Part shown: positions 1 through 8,200 of the stretch, piece by piece
Layout of the letters: every line of letters begins with the position of its first letter
How positions within the stretch are numbered: the stretch's first letter is position 1
DNA from: an uncultured Ignavibacteria bacterium
Lineage (GTDB): Bacteria; Bacteroidota; Ignavibacteria; SZUA-365
Direction: 5' to 3'
Assembly (NCBI GenBank): GCA_913061095.1
Contig: CAJXVM010000030.1
Span: 1-45,139, forward strand
DNA: 45,139 nt
The notes under the pieces: model-generated
What the model was told of the DNA's origin: nothing
Databases searched by the model: none
The model's input: only the letters and a program-made list of their open reading frames with translations
Position numbers and translations under genes: made by a program

Positions 1-140
1 TCGTGATGACACAGCACACGGTGCTGAAGAAGCAGTAACCGCGCCGTTCCACACAAAAAAACGTGAACATCGTCAACACCGGTGTGAGAATCAGGAACAG
101 GGAGGCCTCGAACCTGCGATGATTTGCAGGGTTCCCATGC

Positions 141-155
141 TGGCAGGGAATTTGC
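141..155 (+). promoter_or_regulatory. sigma-54-type promoter (-24/-12)
   Basis: TGGCAGGGAATTTGC differs from the sigma-54 consensus TGGCACG-N4-TTGC at one base and has the GG/GC spacing. A start near 167 is expected. No plus-strand gene follows, so the product would be a short untranslated RNA running to the hairpin at 333-365, or a transcript of a lost gene. Confidence 0.5.
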
Positions 156-332
156 ACTGCATTCGAGTAGACGTGCAACTATTATATAAGCAGTGGCGAT
201 TTGATCCCTATTGCGGCCACGATTTTTCGAACAGCTAAAAAGGAGTTTTGCATTACGCAGGATCTGTTACACGATGAATGAGCTGCGGCTTCCTGAGAAT
301 AATTCGCAGTGTGAATTTTCAGGTACGAACAT

Positions 333-365
333 GGCGTCCTGCGGGGATCATCCCCGCAGGACGCC
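333..365. terminator. perfect 16-bp hairpin after minus-strand gene
   Basis: Two 16-base arms around a single central base form a perfect palindrome that begins 17 bases past the stop codon of the minus-strand gene at 382-1245. No T-run follows on either strand, so it is not a canonical intrinsic terminator. It could still act as an mRNA 3' stabiliser for the minus-strand operon, or end a plus-strand transcript from the promoter at 141. Confidence 0.5.
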
Positions 366-381
366 GTAGTGATTCACTCCG

Positions 382-1245
382 CTATTCGAACTCGTCGGGA
401 TATTCCTCCTCGTCCGGCTCGAAACCGGCGACGAGCAGCCAGCTGTCATCCTCCTGCTTTCTGTAGAGCTGCCCCACGCCCCAGCCGATCCCGCCGCCGC
501 GCACGGCGGCGCAGCGCAGACACATATCCCCCCAGGTCATGCTGCCGTCGATTGCGCCGTCTACGAGGTACGCGTCCCGCGCGAACGGATGCCCGCACAC
601 GTCACAGGAATCCGGTGCCGGCATGCGATACTGTCCGAGCCGCCGTCCGCGTTCCGCGTCCTGCTGCTCAAGCGCATCTTCGATCGACAGCGGACCGCCG
701 GGCGCATGAACCACCTCCGGAGCCGGGAAATCCGCAGAGTAATTGATTGGCGTCTCTCCCTCGATGCCACCTTCCACACGGATCGAGATACCCTCGGCCT
801 TGAAATCCAGCCGACGCATGGCCTCCGCGAGCGGCGTGTATTCCGGGACATTCGCATATTTCACTTCCCGCTCGTGGACGCTTCCATCACCCAATCCGCC
901 GATTTGCCAGAAGAGCACGATATGATGGTCGCTGGCTCGCACGATCGGCTCCACGACGAAGCCGTACATGAAAAGCATTTCCTTTGCATCTGCATGCAGG
1001 ATCAGCGTCGGCTGCATTGCGCGCGTGCGGTAGGCGCGCAGCGGCCACTGCATGAACACATCAAGACGATAGCGCAGGCGAGGACGCTCACCGCTGAGCT
1101 TCCGCTCCATCACGCTGCGGATCTGCCAGATGCTGTCACGGACAGCCCGGTCACACCCGTCCAGGCGAGCAATTTTCTCCAGCAGCAGGACGAGGTCATC
1201 GCGCACGGCAGCCTCAAGGGAGCCGGCAAGAAGTTTTTTCATCAT
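382..1245 (-). CDS. hypothetical protein with C-terminal CxxC pair
   Basis: 287 residues, function not recognised. I chose the first of two adjacent ATGs at 1245 because GGAGG lies five bases upstream; the frame is open further upstream to 1341, but that extension is Gly/Arg-rich and has no ribosome site. The N-terminal 60 residues are helical with many Leu and charged positions. The C-terminal 80 residues carry CDVCGHPF and, about 30 residues later, MCLRCAA, an arrangement that could bind one zinc. The tail is very acidic (EPDEEEYPDEFE). There is no signal peptide or membrane span, so it is probably cytoplasmic. It is the last of four co-directional genes behind the sigma-54 promoter at 4545, separated from the preceding gene by 155 G-rich bases. 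Confidence 0.75.
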   Translation of the reverse strand: MMKKLLAGSLEAAVRDDLVLLLEKIARLDGCDRAVRDSIWQIRSVMERKLSGERPRLRYRLDVFMQWPLRAYRTRAMQPTLILHADAKEMLFMYGFVVEPIVRASDHHIVLFWQIGGLGDGSVHEREVKYANVPEYTPLAEAMRRLDFKAEGISIRVEGGIEGETPINYSADFPAPEVVHAPGGPLSIEDALEQQDAERGRRLGQYRMPAPDSCDVCGHPFARDAYLVDGAIDGSMTWGDMCLRCAAVRGGGIGWGVGQLYRKQEDDSWLLVAGFEPDEEEYPDEFE

Positions 1246-1298
1246 GGGGACCTCCAGAGTTTTTGTTTCAACATGTCCCTCTCCAGAAGTCCTCCCGT

Positions 1299-1357
1299 CC
1301 CCCCGGCCTCCCTGACCGCCCCCCCTCTGCCCGGACTCCATCCCCCCCGGCCTCCCC
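1299..1357 (-). promoter_or_regulatory. G-tract cluster (possible G-quadruplex) in leader
   Basis: On the minus strand this stretch contains at least six runs of three to seven G within 60 bases, in the untranslated space upstream of the gene at 382-1245. Four or more close G-runs can fold as a quadruplex in RNA or in the non-template DNA strand. Whether it regulates is unknown. Confidence 0.4.
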
Positions 1358-1400
1358 GACCGACCGCGTGAGCGTGGATATGCGCCGGGCGGGATGCATC

Positions 1401-2888
1401 TCAGTCGGGATAGATGATGACGGGGATGCGGCGCACGGCGTCGTCGGCGTGCAGGGTGAGCAGCACCTCCTCGCCGTCGCGGGAGACGCGTCCGCCGAGG
1501 TAGAATTTCAGGCGCATGCCCACCGTGCGTCCGCTGGCGTCGCTGATGGGGACGAACACGTAGTCGTCAAGCAGGTCGCGGCCGGACTCGGATTCGGCAT
1601 CCACCCAGATGCGCTCGGGGGCGCGCTGGTTCTGCGCGATGCAGCTGCCGCAGACATAGGCGTCGAAGCGGAATTCCTGGTTGACGGGATATTCGCCGCC
1701 GCGGGAGAACGACAGGTTGCGGAAGCGCACCGGCGCATCGAGGACGGCATAGGTGAAGCGTGAATCCCCGAGGCGCTCTTCGTCGACGGCGACGGGATAG
1801 ATGCGGTCACCGTAGAATCCCTGCATGCGCAGCGTTTTCCCCGCGGCGTCATCCGGCAGGGGGAATTCCGCCAGCGAGCCATCCCCCGCGGCGATGCGCG
1901 CGCCGTCGAGCGCGGCCTCCCAGCGATACCGTGAACGGTCTTCGAGCCCGGCTACGGCGAGATTCTTGCGGAACAGTTCTCCGGCGAAAGCGTCGCGCAC
2001 GGTGGACGCCGACACCGGCCATTTGACAGTCACGCGAAACGCAGTCTCGTCGCGGCTGAGCGATCCCGCGCCGCGGGTGTCGCGTCCGTTGAGCCGCACC
2101 CGGTAGTCGCCCGGCTTCGGGAACGTCCCCTCCCACCGGATGCGCTCGTCCTCCTGCGTGACGCTGCCGTGCGAGGGCTCCACCCGCACGCTGGAGGCCG
2201 CCACGCCCTGCACTTCGATGAAGCCGGAAGCCGGATATCCCGCGGCCGTAACGAGTTCGCCGCCGTTGAGCAGCAGCTGGCTGCCGGCGGCGATGACGTC
2301 GACCGAAAGCTCCGAGTGCAGCACTTCGTGCCGCTGGAAAATCTCGCGGTAATTCGGCACGAAAGCCTCGATGATGCGCCGGGGGAATTCCATCGAAGCG
2401 AGCTTCACGCGTCCGCCCGGTCCCTCGTCGAATCGATTGTTCGCCGAATTGCCGATGAAGCGGTACTGGCCGGGACCGGGTGCGGTCCATTCGAACGCGT
2501 AACGCCGCTCGCCGTTGTTCAGCTGATGCTCGACCGGACGCACATCCACCTCGGGCTTGAGGCGCTGCAGGGTGTCCGTGCCGCGGAACACCAGCACTTC
2601 CGGGGGACGCGTCAGCTCGTCGTCGGGTCCCATGCCCTGCACGGACACAAAGAACAGCCGCCGGTCGCCGACCTCCATGGTGGTGCTGCCGTTGAGGGAC
2701 TGCACGGGCGCGGTCTCCACCAGCTCGGTAATGATTTTCTGTGTGAGTCGATACAGTTCGTCCCGCTCGCGGCGCAGCTGCGTTTCCGCATCGTCGCGCT
2801 CGACGATGATGATCAGCAGCTCGCAGATCACCGCGAGGTAAAGAAAGAAGTACACCTGGTACTTGCGGAAGGATTTATTGTCCTGCAT
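1401..2888 (-). CDS. single-span membrane protein with large periplasmic region (GldM/PorM-like topology)
   Basis: 495 residues from the ATG at 2888, chosen because AGGAG sits about eight bases upstream; the open frame upstream to 3005 overlaps the end of the TPR gene and lacks a ribosome site. Residues 8-30 (YQVYFFLYLAVICELLIIIV) are one transmembrane helix. A charged coiled-coil-like segment follows, then about 400 residues of beta-rich repeats with Pro-Gly turns (for example APGPGQYRF and PKPGDYRV) of the kind seen in extracytoplasmic Ig-like folds. One short N-terminal anchor plus a long periplasmic rod is the topology of GldM/PorM, the shaft of the type IX secretion motor. I see topology, not sequence identity. 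The upstream gene at 3534 could be the matching ring protein. The paralogous-looking repeats could also suit another cell-envelope role. Confidence 0.7.
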   Translation of the reverse strand: MQDNKSFRKYQVYFFLYLAVICELLIIIVERDDAETQLRRERDELYRLTQKIITELVETAPVQSLNGSTTMEVGDRRLFFVSVQGMGPDDELTRPPEVLVFRGTDTLQRLKPEVDVRPVEHQLNNGERRYAFEWTAPGPGQYRFIGNSANNRFDEGPGGRVKLASMEFPRRIIEAFVPNYREIFQRHEVLHSELSVDVIAAGSQLLLNGGELVTAAGYPASGFIEVQGVAASSVRVEPSHGSVTQEDERIRWEGTFPKPGDYRVRLNGRDTRGAGSLSRDETAFRVTVKWPVSASTVRDAFAGELFRKNLAVAGLEDRSRYRWEAALDGARIAAGDGSLAEFPLPDDAAGKTLRMQGFYGDRIYPVAVDEERLGDSRFTYAVLDAPVRFRNLSFSRGGEYPVNQEFRFDAYVCGSCIAQNQRAPERIWVDAESESGRDLLDDYVFVPISDASGRTVGMRLKFYLGGRVSRDGEEVLLTLHADDAVRRIPVIIYPD

Positions 2889-2922
2889 GGCGGTTCTCCT
2901 GTTCATGAGTGATGGGTGGCGT

Positions 2923-3537
2923 TTACCATATCTCCCGGAGCGGATCGTTGTACCATCGTTCGGCACGGACGATGCTGTCATGGAGATACGCCGCATCCTC
3001 CTCATCCATCTGGACGAGGATATCGAACGCCTCCCAGGCGCGGCGGTAGTTGTCGAGCCGCAGTGCCGTCAGTCCGACGAGCAGCCAGGCATCGGGATCC
3101 TGGGGCCTGAGATACGCCGAACGCTCGAAGCAGCGCAACGCTGCGTGATCGTGATCCATGAGCGTCCGGGCGATCCCGCGGTTGAACCACGCGAGCGCGT
3201 CCGTACTGTCATGGCGAATGATATAGGCGAGCGCGCGCTCGGCCTGTGCGTAACGGTCTGTCTGCAGCAGCGCATAGGCATAGTTGTGGAGATGCCAGAA
3301 CGTCGCTCCGCTGCCGTTGAATCCGTTCTCGTACGCGTCCACCGCGCCTTCCCAGTCTTCGTTTTCATAGCAGATCTCGGCAGCTGCGAGATCGGGATTG
3401 ATGTCGCGCAGTTCAGCGATCGCAGCGCTGTCGCTCTGCGCCGAGGCGGATGCCGTGGGCAGCACAGCAGCGAACGCAGTGATACACGCCACAGCGACGG
3501 CCGGTATGATGATGGGGGGGATGGTGCTGGTGTTCAT
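2923..3537 (-). CDS. secreted TPR-repeat protein
   Basis: 204 residues. Residues 1-33 form a signal peptide (short polar start, hydrophobic core AVAVACITAFAAVL, Ala-x-Ala end), so the protein is exported to the periplasm. The remainder reads as tandem tetratricopeptide helices: EDWEGAVDAYENG, QAERALAYIIRHDSTDALAWFNRGIA (in pieces), RCFERSAYL and RAWEAFDILVQ show the alternating W/A/Y/F/A pattern, about four repeats. TPR proteins hold multiprotein complexes together. The ATG overlaps the stop of the upstream membrane gene (ATGA at 3534-3537) with GGGAGG before it, which implies translational coupling. Position between the two candidate motor proteins suggests a scaffold for the same complex, but that is inference from context. 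Confidence 0.8.
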   Translation of the reverse strand: MNTSTIPPIIIPAVAVACITAFAAVLPTASASAQSDSAAIAELRDINPDLAAAEICYENEDWEGAVDAYENGFNGSGATFWHLHNYAYALLQTDRYAQAERALAYIIRHDSTDALAWFNRGIARTLMDHDHAALRCFERSAYLRPQDPDAWLLVGLTALRLDNYRRAWEAFDILVQMDEEDAAYLHDSIVRAERWYNDPLREIW

Positions 3538-4445
3538 GACCGCCCTCCCTGCTCCGCCGCCGAAGAGGCGTTGAGGTCCTCGACCACGCCGCGCAGGGCC
3601 TGGAGCACATATTCCTTGTCGATATACTGTCCGTTCGGCAGGCGCACGGTTTCCACCGTTTCGGCGCTCTGCAGCTGTTCGCTGCGCTCATACCAGGTGG
3701 TCAGTCCGAGCATGCACAGCACGGTTATCTCCACGGCGATGGCCATGATGATCAGGTCCGGCTGATGCGGCACCATGAACTTGATGCCGCGGAGTCCGAT
3801 CGTGAGGATCAGGAACGCCGTCCCGAGAAACGCCACGGCGGTGACGTTATTGCGGTAGTCGGGGATGAAGGAGTGGCGCATGTAGGCGCGGAAGGCGCGG
3901 CGGCTGCTCTCCTCTTTGCGGATCCACTTTTTCGGTTCCCGCCGCAGGTGTTCGCCGAACTCCGGGGCAATGCGGAAGGCCGTCAGCACACCGCCGATCA
4001 GCGCATGCGCGCCGCCACGGAAGAGCATGAATCCCAGCGGAGAAAACAGCAGCAGCACGACACCGAGCGATGTGAGCAGCACGACGGTGATCAGCCGCAT
4101 GTCGACGATGAACGTGGATTCACCGATGCGGAACACGTACGCGCTGTTCCAGAGATTGGCAGCAACGCCGCCCGGTGACGGCATCAGGTGCTCCAGCTCC
4201 GCGTACGACGCACCGCTCAGCGCGCGGCCGTCCTTCGCCAGCATGGTTTCCAGTTCTGCCAGCGCCAGCGTGCGTCCGCTCCCTCCGCCCCCGAACATCG
4301 CATCCGCAATCTGCGAATCCGCAATCTGCGCATCCGCAATCTGCGAATCTTCAATCTGCAATCCCGCACCGCTGTCATCGGCGAGCAAGAGATTTCCGAA
4401 ACCTGACCATGCAATCAGCACAGTCAGAATGATGATTCTACGCAT
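3534..4445 (-). CDS. polytopic inner-membrane protein with intramembrane Glu (GldL-like ring candidate)
   Basis: 303 residues. A cleavable signal or first span (MRRIIILTVLIAWSGFGNLL) is followed by a repeat-bearing linker, a span LITVVLLTSLGVVLLLF, a basic loop, then a close helix pair: FLGTAFLILTIGLRGIKFM and LIIMAIAVEITVLCMLGL. The second helix carries a buried Glu and the first ends in Arg/Lys. GldL/PorL of type IX secretion has two helices with exactly such a membrane Glu and Lys, used for proton-driven rotation. The C-terminal tail is cytoplasmic, acidic and Gln-rich. It heads the operon, 87 bases from the -24/-12 promoter. It is larger than GldL and has extra N-terminal spans, so it may instead be another ExbB/MotA-type stator. 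The homology is inferred from pattern only. Confidence 0.7.
   Translation of the reverse strand: MRRIIILTVLIAWSGFGNLLLADDSGAGLQIEDSQIADAQIADSQIADAMFGGGGSGRTLALAELETMLAKDGRALSGASYAELEHLMPSPGGVAANLWNSAYVFRIGESTFIVDMRLITVVLLTSLGVVLLLFSPLGFMLFRGGAHALIGGVLTAFRIAPEFGEHLRREPKKWIRKEESSRRAFRAYMRHSFIPDYRNNVTAVAFLGTAFLILTIGLRGIKFMVPHQPDLIIMAIAVEITVLCMLGLTTWYERSEQLQSAETVETVRLPNGQYIDKEYVLQALRGVVEDLNASSAAEQGGRS
4301..4365. repeat. in-frame 15-bp minisatellite
   Basis: About four imperfect copies of a 15-base unit (GCAATCTGCGAATCC on the plus strand) lie inside the membrane-protein gene and encode alternating Gln-Ile-Ala-Asp-Ser/Ala pentapeptides in the linker after the signal sequence. The number of copies could vary by slippage without breaking the frame. 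Confidence 0.85.
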
Positions 4446-4544
4446 GATATCCTCCTGTTCAGAGAGTTATACAACAACTCCCCCGTGCAACAGGGTGAAT
4501 CGCGTCAGACTTGTAAGGGGTAACAATTAGGTACTTTTAGAAAG

Positions 4545-4559
4545 GCAAATTCCGTGCCA
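4545..4559 (-). promoter_or_regulatory. sigma-54 promoter of the four-gene envelope operon
   Basis: Read on the minus strand this is TGGCACGGAATTTGC, a full match to TGGCACG-N4-TTGC. Transcription should start near 4534, leaving a leader of about 90 bases before the ATG at 4445. Sigma-54 promoters need an AAA+ enhancer-binding activator; none is encoded in this window, so regulation is from elsewhere. Confidence 0.8.
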
Positions 4560-4637
4560 GCCCCCGAGACCGGACAATACAGGATGGATCGCACAATTTC
4601 TGCACAATCTGCGTGAGGATGATTCACGGTTATGTGA

Positions 4638-4946
4638 TCATTCTTCCCGGGTCACGGAATCGTGGACCACGGACATCACAACATCCGGATGCTTTGCGGC
4701 AATACGGAGGAGCAACCGCGCGGAGCTCTCGGGTTTGCGCCGTTTTTGCTCCCAGTTCCTCAGCGTGGCAATTTTTATGCCCATGAGAACCGAGAATTGC
4801 TTCTGCGTTAATCCCATATTCTTACGAATTTTGCGAACATCGAGATCTTCCTCACGCGTAACACGTTCCGCCCTGCGTTCGCCCCTGCGGATCTGGCCGG
4901 CCTCGCGAACACTCCCAAGCAACTCTTCGAAAAGTTCATTCTTCAT
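4638..4946 (-). CDS. HTH antitoxin, NadS/HigA-2 type
   Basis: 102 residues. An N-terminal leader (MKNELFEELLGSVREAGQI) is followed by a cro/C1 helix-turn-helix from about residue 38 to 90: VRKIRKNMGLTQKQFSVLMG and IKIATLRNWEQKRRKPE, with the typical TQ..F...MG..TLRNWE recognition pattern. This is the layout of NadS-type antitoxins, which bind the toxin with the leader and repress their own promoter. Its ATG overlaps the toxin stop (ATGA), the usual toxin-first order. The toxin in front is broken, so this protein is now an orphan antitoxin and repressor. The palindrome at 5098-5112 between the -35 and -10 boxes is the likely operator. Intact and apparently still expressed. Confidence 0.85.
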   Translation of the reverse strand: MKNELFEELLGSVREAGQIRRGERRAERVTREEDLDVRKIRKNMGLTQKQFSVLMGIKIATLRNWEQKRRKPESSARLLLRIAAKHPDVVMSVVHDSVTREE

Positions 4947-5088
4947 TTCAATTCCTCCTTCACTGCCTTGGAAAGCAGACGTAATTGTTCCTTTGTCAGA
5001 TCAATTCTCTCGTTCTTCACAAATGCCATCAGAAGGAAAGATGATTGTCGATTATCTTGACAAACGTCCTTGTCTCGATGATCTCCAT
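4943..5088 (-). pseudogene. RelE/HigB-2 (NadT-type) toxin with internal deletion
   Basis: The ATG at 5088 opens MEIIETRTFVKIIDNHLSF and then meets TGA at 5029-5031. The start MxIIETRTF...LS is the standard N-terminus of NadT/HigB-2 mRNA-interferase toxins. In a second frame, overlapping the junction, the sequence continues FLLMAFVKNERIDLTKEQLR to the stop at 4943, which is the standard C-terminus (LL.AyaKNErddLT). Roughly 50-60 central codons, which hold the catalytic residues, are gone and the ends are out of frame. A longer open frame starts at 5209, but it merely reads through promoter and non-coding bases. The gene is inactive; the antitoxin downstream is intact. Confidence 0.85.
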
Positions 5089-5093
5089 AAAAC

Positions 5094-5122
5094 AATGTAC
5101 GCCATTGGCGTATCTCTGTCAA
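5094..5122 (-). promoter_or_regulatory. TA promoter with operator palindrome in its spacer
   Basis: On the minus strand: TTGACA (5117-5122), a 17-base spacer, TACATT (5094-5099). The perfect palindrome TACGCCATTGGCGTA (5098-5112; seven-base arms, one central base) lies between the two boxes and overlaps the -10. The HTH antitoxin at 4638 is the natural ligand. Only five bases separate the -10 box from the toxin ATG at 5088, so the toxin message would be leaderless or nearly so. Confidence 0.8.
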
Positions 5123-5205
5123 GTCTTTTACACTGGCGCTCAATCTGCGATCTGTTCGCAGGATGAGACAATGCTGTAGCAATTCTGCAAACAAGTGGAC
5201 AACGG

Positions 5206-8200
5206 TCATTCACCCCCTCCCCCGCCGGCGATGCCGCGCAGGCGCAGGAGCAGCGGTATCGCTCCCGCGAGCGCGGTCAGGATGGCGACCGTGGAATTGA
5301 AATAGTCGGGATTGTTGGTGAAGAGCACGACCGCGATGATCACCGAACCGATGATGATGGGATACTTGACATACTCCCAGAAGCCCGCGGGCTCTTCCTG
5401 CTCCCAGAGCTGTATCCGTTCGACCGACTGCATGGAGAGAACAAAGTTGCGGAACGATTCATTGACCAGCCGCAGTGTCGGCCGCGTCGTCACCAGCCTT
5501 CTCTGGATCAGCTGCTGCACGATGTCCCTGGTCTGGAAGGAAGCGAATCCGTCCTGCGCAATATGATAGAGGACGAGCCGCTGCCGCTTCGTGCAGGTCA
5601 TCCAGATCGCCTGGTAGAGCGGACGGCTGTTGCGCCCGATCCACAGCAGCAAATCACCGGGGGATGTCAGTCTATCGCTTTTGATCAGTTCGGCCGCTAT
5701 CCCCGCGATCTTTCTCATCTCGCGCCGTTTGCACTCCGTGCCGAGCAGATTGAATAATTTCCACGTACCCGGCGGCGTCCGGCCATCCGGCTCCATTTTG
5801 CACTTTTTACTGCAGGACTTGTCCTCTCGTACAGCAAGCGAGTGCCCGTCTGCGGCGGGATCCGCTATCGTTCTCGCATACATGCGCACCAGCATACCGA
5901 GCGCATGCCTCCATCGCAGCTGCATGTTCTCGGATTCTGTTTTTTCGGTCTGCTCGAAGAAATAGTATTCAGGTTCGACAGAACAGATGATGAATACGGA
6001 CATATTCCGTGACAGGAGCAGTTCCTCGATGAGTTCAAGCTTCATCCTGTTGAACGAAGCATTGTCGTAGCGGAATTCAAAACTGTCGATGATGATCCTG
6101 CCGCTGAATCCTGTGGCGACCCTTATTCGCTCGCGCACGGACTGCAACCAGGTTTTTTCATCCACTTCTTCATCGGCGAGATCCACGTACCGCTTCCATT
6201 CGCGCAACCGCTCCATTCGTTCGGCATCCGTCATCGCAGCGCGCGGCTTCCAGCGGCACACGATATCCCTCCTGTCCTCATCCGTCGCCCAGATGCAGAG
6301 ATAGTTCTCCTTCTGCTGGAACGGATTCACCTGGCCGCGACGTACGATATCGGTGAAGAAGAGGCGTTTCGTGACATATCGTATCATGAAATACAGCAGG
6401 AGCAGAAGAAGCACGGAGAGGACGACCAGGGAGAAGCCGCCCTTCTCCGGGAGCACATCGAAGCGTTCCGGATGCGACACGAAATACATTTGTTCCCCAC
6501 CCGTCGAAACCGGCCGTTGTGCGAACCCCGGTCCCATGAGCGCGCTCAAGCGGTGAACTCTTCTGCTCAGTGGCAGCATGAACACGTCGAGCAGCTCCTC
6601 CCCGAACGCGAAGCGGGGCGTATCGGGACGCCAGTCGCCGTCCTCCAGGCCGGCGTCGCATCGCCCGTCGAAATAGAGATCGGTCGCATCCTCCCTGAAC
6701 AGCGACGCGATCGTGTCGCACGCACGGCTGCAGTCCGGATCCTCTTTCGAGGGAATGTGCTTGCTGCCGAAGGTGTGCCGGATTCTCTGCTCCCTCTCCT
6801 CCAGGCTCATGCTTCCGTGTGCGATCGTTTCGCGGTTGTGCGCGTCCCGGTACACGTCAACGGATATCCTGAAGAAGATGAACACCGGAACGACCGTCAG
6901 CATGAGCGTCATCGTGATCATCATCCAGAGGTATTGCCCCCGGGCATGATTCCAGCGCGTGTGTTTTTTGGAAGCCAATCGTGTTGCTATCCGCCGGCTT
7001 CCGAAAATGATCACCAGAGCCGCCGCCGTCAGAAGCGCCGGGATGATTTCGAAATCCATATCCGAAAAATTGTCCGTGTACCGCAGAAACATCGTAACGA
7101 GGATGACCAGCGCGATGACATGAACGAGGATGACGACATTTCGTGGATGCAGCCGCCTGATCATGCGCGAGATGATTACGGGACGCGCATCGACCGTATG
7201 GGCATCGCCGGAATCGGAAGCATCGGCAGGCGAGCTGACGGAGATACGACCGTTGGGATATGATTCAGAGTCAAGACGCCGGAATACCATCAGCAGCGCG
7301 ACATGCGAGATGATGACGATCAGGAGCAGCGCGGTGGGCGTCTGTGATGCGAGGAGTCCGATGAGCAGACTCAGCACCGCCACGCAGGTACATACCGAGG
7401 CGAGTGCCGTGTACTGCGGCGCGTGCTTCTCCTGGAACCACAACCACGCAACCTGCTCCTTCCGCACGACGCGAAACACCACCCATGCCGCGAGCAGCGG
7501 GATGCAGAACAGGAGATAGAGAACAATGCTCATCACCAGCGATCCTGCCGCAATGTCCGTGCGGGACTGATCATTCGCGTACACGACGCCGTACCACTGC
7601 TGTTCCCTGATCTTCAGAGGAAAGACGTGCATGAGGACGTCATTCTCCCAGTAGCGCGTATGTGCGAATCCGCGCACACCGGCGCGGACCGTCGCACGCA
7701 GCTTCTCATTGTCACACTCGGTGAACAAGTTCTCATGAAGATTCCGCTGCAGCACCGAGTGAAACAGTACCGTCCCGGCACCGTCGATCAGCATGTACCC
7801 GTAACCGTACGGCATGTACACGTTGACGAGCGACTTCGGGAGAAAGTCGACGGAGACAACAACAGCTGTATCCCTGTCACTGTTCGTTGTATCCGCTTTG
7901 CTCTTCGCTGTTTCCGCTTTGCTCTTCGCTGTTTCCTCCTTGAGAGAAATGTGGGATGAAGCACTGTAAGCCACCATGAACTCGCTCGAGCTGCGCGAGT
8001 AATGCGGCTGGATCCAGTTCTTCCTTCCGTTTTCGTAGACTTCCCTGAAATACTCCCTGTCCGAAAGTTCCATGCGCCGAAATTCCTGTGCCGTTGTGGT
8101 CCACAGCGAACGCATGTCTCCATCCGCATCGAGCCAGTACAGCTGTTCGAAATAGGGATACGCCAGAAACACCGTATCCGTCTTATCCAGGTTCGCAAAT

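Larger units (their letters stand above)
1..381. other. left-edge region without a convincing gene
   Basis: The first 38 bases on the plus strand read as an open frame ending in TAA, with last residues MTQHTVLKKQ. This could be the tail of a gene cut by the window edge, but it is too short to identify. The rest holds a sigma-54-like promoter on the plus strand and a perfect hairpin next to the end of the minus-strand gene, both listed separately. A 31-codon plus-strand frame starts with ATG at 274 and ends at 369, but lacks a good ribosome site and runs through the hairpin, so I do not call it. Confidence 0.5.

Noticed and set aside
100-130. tRNA T-arm-like sequence GGTTCGAGG on the minus strand
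   Set aside because: Flanking stems do not pair and no anticodon or acceptor arm can be built.
4943-5209. 88-codon frame as a complete protein
   Set aside because: Only its last 25 codons match a toxin; the first part reads through the promoter and operator. The true toxin start is in another frame at 5088.
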